Positions 53,233 to 62,140 of a stretch of 64,000 bases of DNA are shown in pieces. The notes under the pieces are model-generated. The model had not been told where the DNA came from. It ran no database searches and worked only from the letters and a program-made list of their open reading frames with translations. Source of the stretch: JAIOSM01 sp964565415 (GTDB lineage Bacteria > Desulfobacterota > Desulfobacteria > Desulfobacterales > Desulfobacteraceae); NCBI GenBank assembly GCA_964565415.1, contig CAZMEX010000007.1:1-64000 (forward strand), written 5' to 3'. How positions within the stretch are numbered: position 1 is the stretch's first letter; each line of letters begins with the position of its first letter. Both the position numbers and the translations under genes were made by a program.

Positions 53233-54114
53233 ATGATAAAAAGCATGACAGGCTATGCAGAAAATCTGCATACAACAGAAGAATTCTCCATCAAAGGAGT
53301 TTTTCGTTCATATAACAGCAGACATTTGGATATTGCACTCTATCTTCCTGATCATTTAAAGATGTTTGAAGATAAGGTAAGGAAGATCATTGCAGAAAAA
53401 ATTGCCCGGGGCAGGGTTGAGGTGCGTATTTTTTTTGAAGAAACAGGGGAAGACTCTGTTGGGTTTAATGTTGACTTTGCGAGGGTTGCTGCATACCATA
53501 AAGTGTTGAGTGACCTTAAAAAAAAGTTTGATATTAAATCAGACATCACTCTTAATGACTTGCTTGCCGGAAAAAATATGATAAAACCAGATGAGAGGGA
53601 GCACGATGCAGATGTTCTCTTTAAAAGTTTATCAGAAGTTGTTCATCAGGGCTTAGAAAATCTTGATGAAATGAGGGTAAAAGAGGGAGATAACCTTGCA
53701 AAAGATATTGAAAAAAGATTTTGCTATATGGAAGAGAGTTTAGATTCAATAGAGAAAAGAGCTCTGAAACTCCCGGTGATTTATAAGAAAAACCTTGAAG
53801 AGAGGATATCAGCTCTTATATTGGAAAAAGATATTCTGGATCCTGTAAGAGTTGCCCAGGAAGTTGCAATTATAGCAGATAAGAGCGATATCTCAGAAGA
53901 GGTAGTAAGGACGCGCAGCCACATAAGCCAGGCAAGGCAGATCACCTTATCAAAGGAACCTGCCGGAAGAAAACTCAATTTCCTTGTCCAGGAGTTTATG
54001 CGCGAGTATAATACAATGGGTTCAAAATCAGGTAATGTTGAGATATCTCAAATGGTTGTTAATTTAAAATCAGAACTTGAAAAGATAAGGGAGCAGGTAC
54101 AAAATGTTGAATAA
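53233..54114 (+). CDS. YicC/YloC family endoribonuclease-like protein
   Basis: A 293-residue protein. MIKSMTGYAE at the N-terminus and the C-terminal FLVQEFMREYNTMGSKSGNVEISQMVVNLKSELEKIREQVQNVE (residues about 250-293) are the YicC signature. E. coli YicC is reported to be an endoribonuclease acting on the small RNA RyhB. Here it precedes remA and gmk, the usual bacterial order. It overlaps remA by 11 bases. Confidence 0.92.
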   Translation: MIKSMTGYAENLHTTEEFSIKGVFRSYNSRHLDIALYLPDHLKMFEDKVRKIIAEKIARGRVEVRIFFEETGEDSVGFNVDFARVAAYHKVLSDLKKKFDIKSDITLNDLLAGKNMIKPDEREHDADVLFKSLSEVVHQGLENLDEMRVKEGDNLAKDIEKRFCYMEESLDSIEKRALKLPVIYKKNLEERISALILEKDILDPVRVAQEVAIIADKSDISEEVVRTRSHISQARQITLSKEPAGRKLNFLVQEFMREYNTMGSKSGNVEISQMVVNLKSELEKIREQVQNVE

Positions 54115-54409
54115 AACAAGAATATTAAAACTGGATGATACAATTGAGCAGGCTCTTTTGAATATTGGATTCAGCAACACTATTATCGCAGACAAAGTGG
54201 TTGCCATACTTTCTCCAAGCTCTTCTCCCATGAAGCGTTTAAAGGATGAAGCAAAAAAGGAAAAAAGACTTATTGATGTAACCCACGGCAGAAAAACACG
54301 GGCAATAATTGTAACAGAGACTAATCATATCATTCTCTCTGCAATCCAGGCAGAAACTGTATCCCATCGAATGGCAAAATTATATAAGAGCAAGAATATT
54401 AATAGCTGA
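54104..54409 (+). CDS. RemA-like (DUF370) regulator
   Basis: A 101-residue protein. NIGFSNTIIADKVVAILSPSSSPMKRLKDEAK and DVTHGRKTRAIIV follow the DUF370/RemA family (residues about 20-80). RemA of Bacillus is a DNA-binding regulator of matrix genes. Outside firmicutes the role is unknown, but the yicC-remA-gmk order is conserved. It has a longer N-terminus than usual. Confidence 0.88.
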   Translation: MLNKTRILKLDDTIEQALLNIGFSNTIIADKVVAILSPSSSPMKRLKDEAKKEKRLIDVTHGRKTRAIIVTETNHIILSAIQAETVSHRMAKLYKSKNINS

Positions 54410-54422
54410 TTTTTTTGAATTT

Positions 54423-55016
54423 ATGCACACAGTTAATACCAGGAATAATTTAGAAAAGGGTGGAATAATAGTTGTATCAGCACCTTCAGGTGCCGGCAAG
54501 ACAACTCTGTGCCAGGTACTTTTAAAGAAGACTCCTGAAATAGCTTATTCAATATCCCATACAACAAGAAAACCAAGGCAGGGTGAAAAAGATGGCAGGG
54601 ATTATTTTTTTACAACAATAGAAGATTTTAAAGAGAAGATTAAACAAAATTTTTGGATAGAGTGGGCAAAGGTACACGCAAACTACTATGGGACTTCTAA
54701 AAAACATCTTGAAGAACAAATTCTTAAGGGGCTTACTGTTTTGCTTGAGCTTGATATCAACGGTGCAAGGCAGATCAAAAAAATTTATCCTGATGCCCTG
54801 ACAATTTTTATAATGGCACCTTCAATCTGTGCCCTTGAAAGAAGATTAAGAGATAGAGCAACCGAGGCTGAAGATATTATCAATATGCGCATTGATAATG
54901 CAAAAGCTGAGATTGAGCAGAAAAGTTTTTTTGATCATATTGTTGTAAATGATGACATGGATACTGCCTGTCAGGAACTTTGCAAGATTGTTAAAAAAAA
55001 AGCCTTTGAACATTAA
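54423..55016 (+). CDS. gmk: Guanylate kinase
   Basis: A 197-residue enzyme. SAPSGAGKTTLC is the P-loop near residue 19, SHTTRKPRQGEKDGRDYFF the GMP-binding segment near residue 41, and DINGARQIKKIYP the conserved stretch near residue 115. It phosphorylates GMP to GDP. The next gene, rlmB, starts on the base after its stop codon. Confidence 0.96.
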   Translation: MHTVNTRNNLEKGGIIVVSAPSGAGKTTLCQVLLKKTPEIAYSISHTTRKPRQGEKDGRDYFFTTIEDFKEKIKQNFWIEWAKVHANYYGTSKKHLEEQILKGLTVLLELDINGARQIKKIYPDALTIFIMAPSICALERRLRDRATEAEDIINMRIDNAKAEIEQKSFFDHIVVNDDMDTACQELCKIVKKKAFEH

Positions 55017-55772
55017 ATGAAAAAAGATAAAACAGAGATTCTTTTTGGGATCCACTCAGTTTTTGAAGCTCTAAAAGCAAATAGAAGAGAGTTCTTTAAG
55101 ATTTTTGTGAAAAATAATCTTAAAAGATCAAAAGTTGATGAAATTTTAAAGTTGGCAAAACATAATAATTGTAAAGTCGAATATGTTGATTCCAATTTTC
55201 TTGATAGGCTTACAAAAGATATTAAACATCAAGGTATTGCAGCAAAAACTTCACCCTTCCCTGTACAGACAGGAAAAGATTTTTTTCAAAACTATAAAAA
55301 AACAGAAAACCCGCCTTTTATCCTGATTCTGGAGAATCTGGAAGATCCCCATAATGTTGGTGCTTTAATAAGAACAGCACTCTGCGCCGGAGTTGACCAT
55401 ATCATGATACCAAAGGACCGCTCAGTAGCTCCTGTATCCTCAGTTTCAAGGAGTTCTGCCGGTGCAATGGAGCATGCTGAGATTTTTTTAATTACCAATA
55501 CAGCTTCAACAATAAAAAAATTAAAAGAGAGAGGTGCCTGGATAGCAGGGCTGGATGCATCCGGTGACACCCCACTTTTTAAAGCAGATTTTTCAGGGTT
55601 TTTTGCTCTTGTTGTGGGTGGAGAGCATAAGGGGATCAGGCCCCTGGTAAAAAAGGAGTGTGATTTTTTGATCTCCATACCAATAAAAGGCAGGATAAAT
55701 TCGCTTAATGCTTCAGTTGCCGGAGGGGTAGCATTGTATGAAGCTTTCAGAAAAAGATGTCTTAAAAGTTGA
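55017..55772 (+). CDS. rlmB: 23S rRNA 2'-O-methyltransferase RlmB-like (TrmH family)
   Basis: A 251-residue SPOUT methyltransferase. The N-terminal substrate-binding domain has FGIHSVFEALKA. The knotted C-terminal domain has LENLEDPHNVGALIRTA, MIPKDRSVAPVSSVSRSSAGAMEH (residues about 137-160) and IPIKGRINSLNASVAGGVALYE, the SAM-binding knot. RlmB methylates G2251 of 23S rRNA. The exact RNA target is inferred from the family. It overlaps comF by 35 bases. Confidence 0.9.
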   Translation: MKKDKTEILFGIHSVFEALKANRREFFKIFVKNNLKRSKVDEILKLAKHNNCKVEYVDSNFLDRLTKDIKHQGIAAKTSPFPVQTGKDFFQNYKKTENPPFILILENLEDPHNVGALIRTALCAGVDHIMIPKDRSVAPVSSVSRSSAGAMEHAEIFLITNTASTIKKLKERGAWIAGLDASGDTPLFKADFSGFFALVVGGEHKGIRPLVKKECDFLISIPIKGRINSLNASVAGGVALYEAFRKRCLKS

Positions 55773-56589
55773 AAAGAGAAAAAGAGGGCAGATAAACAGC
55801 AGATTTGAGTTCTTAAAGCCTATCTGTCACCTGTTTATATCCATCTCCTATCTTCTGTTCCCTTTAAAATGCCTGAAATGTCAGAGAATAATTTTTAAAG
55901 AAAATCATGATGGTAGAGCAGTTAAAACCCACAAAGAATTGTTTAAAGATTTTTTTTGTGCCAGTTGCATTAGTGAAAGTGAAACACCATGCAATGAACA
56001 TTTTAAACCACCATTTTGTGAAAAATGCGGGGAAAAGTTTGAACATGAGTATCGTGCGAACCACCTTTGTGAAAATTGTTTGAAAAGCCCTGGCAAAATA
56101 GGAAAGGTGAGGGCAGGTGCGCGTTATTCCGGTCTTGTCAAAGAGAGCATTCAATTTTTTAAATATCACAAGAAACTTGCCCTTGGAAAACCTTTAGGGA
56201 AAATACTTTTTACAGGCTTTAATGAATATTTTAATTTATCTGAAATTGATCTTATTATTCCTGTTCCTCTCCATGCATCAAAGCTCAGACAAAGGGGATT
56301 CAATCAAGCTTTTCTTGTTCTGAAAGATAATTTTTCTGGGTTTGAGATTGATATTAATTCATTAAAAAGAGTGAAGAAAACCAAACCTCAAATTAATTTT
56401 TCAGGCGAACAGAGAAAAGAGAATGTGAGGGATGCATTCAAAGTTATGAAAAAAGACAAGATTAAGGGTAAGAGAATACTTTTAGTTGATGATGTTTATA
56501 CAACTGGTGCAACTGCCTCGGAAGCTGCTGGCGAATTAATTGATGCTAAAGCTTTGTCAGTTGATGTTCTTGTTATTGCCAGAGCTTAA
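55738..56589 (+). CDS. ComF family protein (phosphoribosyltransferase-like)
   Basis: A 283-residue protein. Cysteine pairs KCLKCQ, CASC, FCEKCG and LCENC in the N-terminal half form a double zinc ribbon. The C-terminal phosphoribosyltransferase fold has IPVPLHASKLRQRGFNQA and the PRPP loop ILLVDDVYTTGATA. ComF supports DNA uptake in naturally competent bacteria; its general function is unclear. The first ATG lies inside rlmB and gives a longer N-terminus than usual, so a later start is possible. Confidence 0.88.
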   Translation: MKLSEKDVLKVEKRKRGQINSRFEFLKPICHLFISISYLLFPLKCLKCQRIIFKENHDGRAVKTHKELFKDFFCASCISESETPCNEHFKPPFCEKCGEKFEHEYRANHLCENCLKSPGKIGKVRAGARYSGLVKESIQFFKYHKKLALGKPLGKILFTGFNEYFNLSEIDLIIPVPLHASKLRQRGFNQAFLVLKDNFSGFEIDINSLKRVKKTKPQINFSGEQRKENVRDAFKVMKKDKIKGKRILLVDDVYTTGATASEAAGELIDAKALSVDVLVIARA

Positions 56590-56653
56590 TTTTTTTTTTA
56601 GGCATGTTCATCAATGTCTTGGGAAAATCTTTTAAAAAAGGAGGATATCTAAA

Positions 56654-57433
56654 ATGGATTTTGAAACAGTAATTGTTGAAACAGGTAATGATTTTATTGG
56701 TAAAATTACATTGAACAGACCTGAAAGTTTGAACACCTTTAATACCCTGATGGCAAAAGAGCTGAATAAAGCTTTGCTTGAACTTGATGAAAATAGGCAG
56801 GTCAGGGTTGTTCTTTTAAAAGGTGCTGGTAAAGCATTTTGTGCAGGGATTGATGTGAACGAGCTTTCAAACAAAACCGCTCTACAATACAAAGAGTGGA
56901 TCGAACTTATGGAGAGACCCCTTGTCACAATTTCAAAGATGAAAAAACCTGTGATTGCGCAAGTACATGGAGTTGCAGCAGCAAATGGTATGGGGTTGGC
57001 TGCAGCAGCAGATATTGTGATTGCTGAAAAGGGAGCTAAAATGGGCTTGACCGCGATTAATGTAGGTTTGAATTGTATTGGTCCGGTTATTGTTGTGGCA
57101 AGATGTGTGGGACGAAAAAAAGCTTTGGAATTGTTGCTGTTTGGTAATTTAATTAAAACTTCGGAAGCTTTTGATCTTGGTCTTATAAACAAGATTGCTC
57201 CCAGGGAAGAGCTTGAAAAAGAGGCAGAAGCCTATGCAAGTGAGCTTGCGATAAAAAGCCCTGTTGCATTGCAGATAGCAAAGCAGGCATTTTATAATTC
57301 AGAAGACATGGAGTATGAAAAGCAATTTGCATATATGAATGAAGCATTTGCACGCCTTTGCACAACAGATGATGCAAAAGAGGGTGTTGCAGCATTTTTT
57401 GAAAAACGAAAACCCCAATGGAGGGAAAAATAA
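56654..57433 (+). CDS. Crotonase-fold protein lacking both hydratase glutamates
   Basis: A 259-residue member of the enoyl-CoA hydratase/isomerase superfamily, preceded by AAGGAGG. The oxyanion-hole segments FCAGID and VAAANGMGL are intact, so CoA thioester binding is likely. The two catalytic glutamates of classical hydratases are replaced: Gly114 stands where Glu144 of rat crotonase lies and Ala134 where Glu164 lies. It is probably not a hydratase. Other crotonase chemistry (isomerase, decarboxylase, C-C cleavage, thioester hydrolysis) is open. It lies 202 bases upstream of the MIO enzyme in the same direction and may belong to that pathway. Confidence 0.8.
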   Translation: MDFETVIVETGNDFIGKITLNRPESLNTFNTLMAKELNKALLELDENRQVRVVLLKGAGKAFCAGIDVNELSNKTALQYKEWIELMERPLVTISKMKKPVIAQVHGVAAANGMGLAAAADIVIAEKGAKMGLTAINVGLNCIGPVIVVARCVGRKKALELLLFGNLIKTSEAFDLGLINKIAPREELEKEAEAYASELAIKSPVALQIAKQAFYNSEDMEYEKQFAYMNEAFARLCTTDDAKEGVAAFFEKRKPQWREK

Positions 57434-57635
57434 ATTATGAGGCAGGTCTTTGTTTTTGTCTTATAAACTAAGGCTAAATATTAGAATTACCCCCTACTAA
57501 TAAAGAATTTTTTCAATAGTTCTTAAAATTTATTTAAAAATTACTTGACAAGGTATAATTGTTTTGGTTAGTCTGCATTTATAGGGAACGATCTATAAAA
57601 GTAGGTTTTAAAAATACTAAAACAAGGAGAAAAAA
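57434..57635 (+). promoter_or_regulatory. Probable promoter region of the MIO/aminotransferase/BKACE cassette
   Basis: This 202-base AT-rich gap contains TTGACA at 57545-57550 and a perfect TATAAT at 57554-57559. They are too close to pair with each other. TTGACA pairs only with a weak TAGTCT 18 bases on, and TATAAT has no good -35. One of them probably marks the promoter. AAGAA and TTCTT flank a T-rich stretch at about 57504-57525, a possible weak regulator site. No terminator follows the crotonase gene, so read-through is possible. Confidence 0.35.
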
Positions 57636-59255
57636 ATGCCAATAGAAAATAATACACTTATTCTTGATGGTTATTCATTATCAATTGAAGAACTTATCAC
57701 TGCAGGTCAGGACTTATCCATTAAAGTTGAAATTAAAGAGGATAACTGGCCAAAAATAAGAGAGTGCAGGGCACTTGTTGAAAAATGGGCAAGTGAAGAA
57801 CGCTGTATCTACGGTGTGAATACAAGCTGTGGTGGTCTTGTTGATTATCTTCTGCCAAAAGAGAGAGATAATGATTTTCAGAAAAATCTTGTAAGAAGCA
57901 TAACAACTCAAGTTGGTAAGCCATTTGAAGACACCCTTGTAAGGACTTTCATGATTGCCAGGGCTAATTCTCTATGCCGAGGTTTTTCAGGTATTAAAGA
58001 AAAGAACCTGAAAATTTATCTTGAGATGATTAATAAAAAGGTGTTCCCGCTTGTCCCAAGAAAAGGCTCCCTTGGTACCAGCGGCGATTTAGGACCCCTT
58101 GGATGCATAGCAAGTGTTGCATTTGGAGAGTGGAAAGCAAGATTTAATGATAAACTTATGCCGGGCAAAGAGGCAATGGAAGCTGCCGGGATAGAGCTGA
58201 TGTATTTAAATGCAAAAGAGGGTTTGTCTCTTATTAATGGAACATCAGGCATGGTTGGTCTTGCATGCACCATTATATCAGAAGCCACCACCACTTTAAA
58301 AAATTCAGATATAATAGCTGCATTTGCCATTGAAACCCTCATGGGAAGATTTAATCCCTTTGATCCAATTGTCCATGAACAAAAGTACCATCCGGGTCAG
58401 TATGCAACTGCCATGAATCTAACCAAGCTTCTCAAGGGAAGTAATATGGCAATTGATGAACTTGAACTCTCCATTAAACTTCAGTCAACTCTTAAGGAAC
58501 ATAAAGGTGTTTCCGTGGCAGATATCCCTGTGGAAGATGCATATTCAATTCGCTGCACACCCCAGTTCGTAGGACCCACCAAAGACTCTTTAAAAAATGC
58601 CCATGATGTTCTTTTAAGAGAACTTAATTCAAGCAACGATAACCCATTGATTTTCACAGAACTGGACACTTTTTTCCATAATGGTCATTTCCACGGTCAG
58701 CCAATCTCCTTTGCAATGGACTGTCTTGGAATTTCCATGGTGAATATTGGAGTTGTAAGTGACAGAAGAATTGACAGATTCATGGATGAAGCACACAGTA
58801 CAGGGCTTCCACCATTTCTCTGCAAAGAAGATACAGGCGTTCGCATGGGACTTATGGGTGGTCAGTTCATGACAACATCACTTGTTGCAGAGAACAGAAC
58901 CCTTGCAGTGCCAGCTTCCATTCAATCAATTACATCCACTGCTGATTTTCAGGATATTGTGAGTTTTGGTCTTATTGCAGGAAGAAAGACAAGAAAAATT
59001 GTTGAAAATACCAACCATATTCTCTCTTTTGAACTTCTCTGTGCTGCCCAGGCAGCTGATCAAAGAGGTATTGACAGACTCAGCCCCGCAGGAAAGATCA
59101 TGCATAAAGCTGTTCGTGAAACCCTTGACTATATGGATAAAGATAAAGTTTATATTGATGATCTTGAGGCTCTCAAGACAAGAATTGAATCTGGTGAGTT
59201 TGTTGAAAAAATAGAAAAAGAAGTGGGTGAACTTTTAATTGTTCATGAAAAATAA
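57636..59255 (+). CDS. MIO-dependent aromatic amino acid aminomutase/ammonia-lyase (AdmH/EncP-like)
   Basis: A 539-residue enzyme of the histidine/phenylalanine ammonia-lyase superfamily. Thr148-Ser149-Gly150 in GSLGTSGDLGPL should cyclise into the MIO electrophile; Tyr59 in YGVNTSCGG is the catalytic base. AYSIRCTPQ, ELNSSNDNPLI, FHNGHFHGQ, RRIDRFMD, LPPFLC, LMGGQFMT and DFQDIVSFGL follow, from memory, the bacterial phenylalanine 2,3-aminomutases AdmH and EncP, which also use Thr-Ser-Gly and NTSxGG, rather than HAL (Ala-Ser-Gly, NTGFG). A beta-amino acid product is therefore predicted. The usual selectivity column reads Ser-Ile, so Phe, Tyr or another substrate cannot be decided. AAGGAG precedes the ATG. 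Confidence 0.88.
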   Translation: MPIENNTLILDGYSLSIEELITAGQDLSIKVEIKEDNWPKIRECRALVEKWASEERCIYGVNTSCGGLVDYLLPKERDNDFQKNLVRSITTQVGKPFEDTLVRTFMIARANSLCRGFSGIKEKNLKIYLEMINKKVFPLVPRKGSLGTSGDLGPLGCIASVAFGEWKARFNDKLMPGKEAMEAAGIELMYLNAKEGLSLINGTSGMVGLACTIISEATTTLKNSDIIAAFAIETLMGRFNPFDPIVHEQKYHPGQYATAMNLTKLLKGSNMAIDELELSIKLQSTLKEHKGVSVADIPVEDAYSIRCTPQFVGPTKDSLKNAHDVLLRELNSSNDNPLIFTELDTFFHNGHFHGQPISFAMDCLGISMVNIGVVSDRRIDRFMDEAHSTGLPPFLCKEDTGVRMGLMGGQFMTTSLVAENRTLAVPASIQSITSTADFQDIVSFGLIAGRKTRKIVENTNHILSFELLCAAQAADQRGIDRLSPAGKIMHKAVRETLDYMDKDKVYIDDLEALKTRIESGEFVEKIEKEVGELLIVHEK

Positions 59256-59268
59256 GGAATTAAATATT

Positions 59269-60603
59269 ATGGGAGAAGAGATTAGAAATAAAATATTTGA
59301 AATTTATAAGGAGAAGTTTCCTAAAAGTAAAGAGCGTCATGATGAGCTTGTCAAATATATTCCTGGCGGCGCTACAAGGAGTTTAAGTTATTTTAAGCCT
59401 TTTCCCATTCATATTGATTATGGAGAAGGCTCCTATGTTTTTACCCCTGAAGGAGAAAAACTGTTTGATGTAACCAATGCCTATGGTGCTTTGATCCATG
59501 GGCATGGTGATCCGGATATTGTAGCAGCTGTACAAAAAGGCATTGAAAGAGGCTCGCAATATTCAACTCCTACCCAGGCACAATATAAATTGAGCAGGCT
59601 TTTGTGTGAAAGGGTTCCAGGGCTTGAAAAAATGAGGTTTTTAAATAGTGGAACCGAAGCTACTCTCTATGGCTTAAGAACAGCACGGGCATACACCAAA
59701 AAAGATAAAATACTTAAAATGTCCGGCGGGTTTCACGGAACCCATGATTGTGTTGCAGCATCAACAAAGAAAAATATTATAACTGCTGGTATACCAAAAG
59801 CCATGACTCAGGATGTTATAGAAGTTCCATATAACGATTTTGAAGCGTTGGAAAAGGCAGTGAAAGAGAATGCTTCAGAACTTGCAGTGGTTATTATGGA
59901 GCCTTTTTTAGGTGCCGGAGGTGTTGTCCTGCCCAGGAAAGGTTATCTTGAGCATGCAAGAGAGGTTACTGAAAAATATAATGTTCTTCTTTTCTTTGAT
60001 GAGATATTTTCCTTCCGTGTCCATGCTGGAGGAGCCCAAGCCCTTTATAATGTTATCCCTGATATCACAACCGTGGGCAAGGTTATTGGCGGCGGGCTGC
60101 CCATTGGTGTTTTTGGCGGTAAAAAAGAGATAATGAACATATACTGCCACGAGCATACAGATGCACCTTTGTACCATTCCGGCACATTTAATGGCTATGA
60201 GACTGTTATGCAGGCAGGATATGCAGCTTTAAAAAAATATGATGCTGCTGCTGTGGAGAGAATTAATAATCTCGGGCAATATTTCCATGACAGCCTGGAA
60301 AAAATTTTTAAAGGTAGCAATTTAAATATCCAATCCAACCATATTGGTTCCTACCTGAATATTCACTTTGTAAATGAGAAAGTTACAACACCGGAACTTG
60401 CAGGCAAGTCAGAAGATGAATTGTTGTCATTGCTGCATCTTTCTCTATTAAATAAGGGAATGTTCACCATACCAAGAGCTCTGTTTATTCTATCGTGCAA
60501 GATGACAGAAAAAGAGATTGATACTCTGGCAGATAAAATAGATGAAACCTTAAAAGAGTTGTTGCCATTGATTGAAAAAAAATATACTCATCTACTATTG
60601 TAA
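59269..60603 (+). CDS. Class III PLP aminotransferase (GSA-aminomutase-like, candidate beta-amino acid aminotransferase)
   Basis: About 444 residues from the ATG at 59269, 13 bases after the MIO gene stop with AAGGAA upstream; an earlier in-frame start at 59239 would overlap that gene. PGGATRSLSYF is the N-terminal substrate region, FLNSGTEAT and GGFHGTHD bind PLP, FFDEIFSFR holds the PLP Asp and GKVIGGGLP the Schiff-base Lys271. The fold is that of glutamate-1-semialdehyde aminomutase, but no other haem genes are near. Known beta-phenylalanine aminotransferases belong to this same group and share the GGxxR start. With the MIO aminomutase before it, it should convert a beta-amino acid to a beta-keto acid. 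Confidence 0.85.
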   Translation: MGEEIRNKIFEIYKEKFPKSKERHDELVKYIPGGATRSLSYFKPFPIHIDYGEGSYVFTPEGEKLFDVTNAYGALIHGHGDPDIVAAVQKGIERGSQYSTPTQAQYKLSRLLCERVPGLEKMRFLNSGTEATLYGLRTARAYTKKDKILKMSGGFHGTHDCVAASTKKNIITAGIPKAMTQDVIEVPYNDFEALEKAVKENASELAVVIMEPFLGAGGVVLPRKGYLEHAREVTEKYNVLLFFDEIFSFRVHAGGAQALYNVIPDITTVGKVIGGGLPIGVFGGKKEIMNIYCHEHTDAPLYHSGTFNGYETVMQAGYAALKKYDAAAVERINNLGQYFHDSLEKIFKGSNLNIQSNHIGSYLNIHFVNEKVTTPELAGKSEDELLSLLHLSLLNKGMFTIPRALFILSCKMTEKEIDTLADKIDETLKELLPLIEKKYTHLLL

Positions 60604-60639
60604 TAGTTTTTAAGTATATGTTTTCAAAAAGGTAAAAAT

Positions 60640-61152
60640 ATGGAACTTGATGAGATAGACAAAATTATATTAAACACTTTTCAGGAAAACGGCAGAACAA
60701 CCAATTCAAAGTTATCAAAAATGGTTGGAATTTCTGCCCCTGCAACACTTGAAAGAGTAAAAAGGCTGGAAAACCTTGGAGTTATATCAAACTTTACTGT
60801 TTTGGTTGACTATGAAGAACTGGGGTACACAATAACAGCAATTGTTAATATAACTCTTAACTTAAGTGATCTTCAATCAGTAAAATCAATTAAAGAGAGA
60901 TTTATAGCATTGGATGAAGTTGTTGAGTGTTATCAGATAACAGGAGCAAATGACTTTATTTTAAAGGTAATAAGTAAAAATATGCAAGAGTATGCTGAGT
61001 TTATTAATGAGGAATTGACTCAGATTAAAGGAATCCAGGCAATGAACTCCTCTTTTATTATAGATAAGGTCAAGGAGCGCAAAAAATTCATCTTTGATAA
61101 TGAGAAGAGTTATCAATTGTCAAATAAAAAAAATAAAACAGGAGGAAAGTAG
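60640..61152 (+). CDS. Lrp/AsnC family transcriptional regulator
   Basis: A 170-residue protein. The N-terminal helix-turn-helix (LDEIDKIILNTFQENGR, then LSKMVGISAPATLERVKRLE) and the C-terminal RAM/ligand domain (ECYQITGANDFILKV) are standard. The tail is Lys-rich. Lrp/AsnC proteins bind amino acids and often control neighbouring catabolic genes, so it is likely the amino-acid sensor of this cassette. It lies inside the cassette in the same direction, 2 bases before the BKACE gene. Confidence 0.93.
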   Translation: MELDEIDKIILNTFQENGRTTNSKLSKMVGISAPATLERVKRLENLGVISNFTVLVDYEELGYTITAIVNITLNLSDLQSVKSIKERFIALDEVVECYQITGANDFILKVISKNMQEYAEFINEELTQIKGIQAMNSSFIIDKVKERKKFIFDNEKSYQLSNKKNKTGGK

Positions 61153-61154
61153 AT

Positions 61155-62099
61155 ATGTCTGAGTTTAAAGATAAATTAATTATTACAGCAGCAGTCACAG
61201 GATCTGTTCATATTCCAACCATGAGCGATTATCTTCCCATTACTCCGGATGAAATTGTGGAAGATGCAGTACGTGCCCATGAAGCAGGTGCTGCCATTGC
61301 CCATATCCATGTACGTAACCCTGAAACAGGAGAGCCGGTTTCTGATCCTGATCTTTTTGTTGAGGTTCATACAAAAATTAAAAAAAGATGTAACCTGGTT
61401 CTGCTGCCCACAACCGGGGGAGGTATGAATCAGACAACTGCAGAAAAGCTCATACCCATTGAAAGACTTCAGCCTGAAATGTGTTCTTTTGATCCAGCCC
61501 CTTTTAATTTTGGTATTTTTCAAATTGCAGGCAGATTTAAAGAGTATAAACATGAGTGGGAACCTAAATATCTTGAACTTTGTAAGAATGTTACATTTAG
61601 ACCAACTTTCAGCGATGATATAATATATGCAAAAAAGTTTTTAGAAATTGGTACAAAGCCTGAACTTGAAATCTATGAACTTGGTCATGTGAGTTATGTT
61701 TCCTGGCTTATTGAAGAGGGCTTGCTGAAAACTCCAGTACATCTCCAGTTTGTATTTGGACCCATGGTGGGCTGGATGACTCCATCTGTTAAACACCTTG
61801 TTTTAATCCATGATGAAGCAAAAGAGGTATTGGGCGAAAAGAACTTTACATGGTCTGTTGCAGCAGGAGGAAAATTCCAGATTCCGATCACTTCAACTGC
61901 AATGGCAATGGGGGCAAACAATGTTCGCATAGGTCTTGAAGATTCTGTCTATGCAGGCAAAGGTATAATGGCAAAATCAAGTGCTGATCAGGTTAAGATG
62001 ATTAAAAATATTGCAAAAGAGATGAGCCTTACACCTGCGACTTCTGATGAAGCAAGAAAGATGCTGGGGCTAAAAGGGCTTGATAAAGTTAATTTTTAG
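61155..62099 (+). CDS. Beta-keto acid cleavage enzyme (BKACE, Kce-like, DUF849)
   Basis: A 314-residue TIM-barrel enzyme. IITAAVTGS at the N-terminus, AIAHIHVRNP with metal-binding His50 and His52, LLPTTGGG, and NVRIGLEDSVY with Glu262 are BKACE signatures. The family condenses a beta-keto acid with acetyl-CoA to give acetoacetate and a new acyl-CoA; the founding member Kce acts on 3-keto-5-aminohexanoate in lysine fermentation. No lysine genes are here. With the aromatic MIO aminomutase and aminotransferase, an aryl beta-keto acid such as benzoylacetate is the likely substrate. GGAGG precedes the ATG. Confidence 0.9.
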   Translation: MSEFKDKLIITAAVTGSVHIPTMSDYLPITPDEIVEDAVRAHEAGAAIAHIHVRNPETGEPVSDPDLFVEVHTKIKKRCNLVLLPTTGGGMNQTTAEKLIPIERLQPEMCSFDPAPFNFGIFQIAGRFKEYKHEWEPKYLELCKNVTFRPTFSDDIIYAKKFLEIGTKPELEIYELGHVSYVSWLIEEGLLKTPVHLQFVFGPMVGWMTPSVKHLVLIHDEAKEVLGEKNFTWSVAAGGKFQIPITSTAMAMGANNVRIGLEDSVYAGKGIMAKSSADQVKMIKNIAKEMSLTPATSDEARKMLGLKGLDKVNF

Positions 62100-62140
62100 A
62101 CATTTTTAAATAATTTGTAAAACACCTAAGGAGGGCTAAA

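Noticed and set aside
57560..57580. Sigma54 promoter before the MIO gene
   Set aside because: A GG and a GC are present, but their spacing is 7 instead of the required 10 bases.
57636..59255. Histidine ammonia-lyase (HutH)
   Set aside because: NTSCGG and Thr-Ser-Gly differ from the NTGFG and Ala-Ser-Gly of HutH, the conserved C-terminal motifs fit AdmH/EncP, and no other hut genes are present.
59269..60603. Glutamate-1-semialdehyde aminomutase (hemL)
   Set aside because: The fold is shared, but there are no haem genes nearby, and the operon context (MIO enzyme, BKACE) fits a beta-amino acid aminotransferase better.
61155..62099. Lysine-fermentation Kce
   Set aside because: None of the kam, kdd or kal partner genes is present; the neighbours point to another beta-keto acid.
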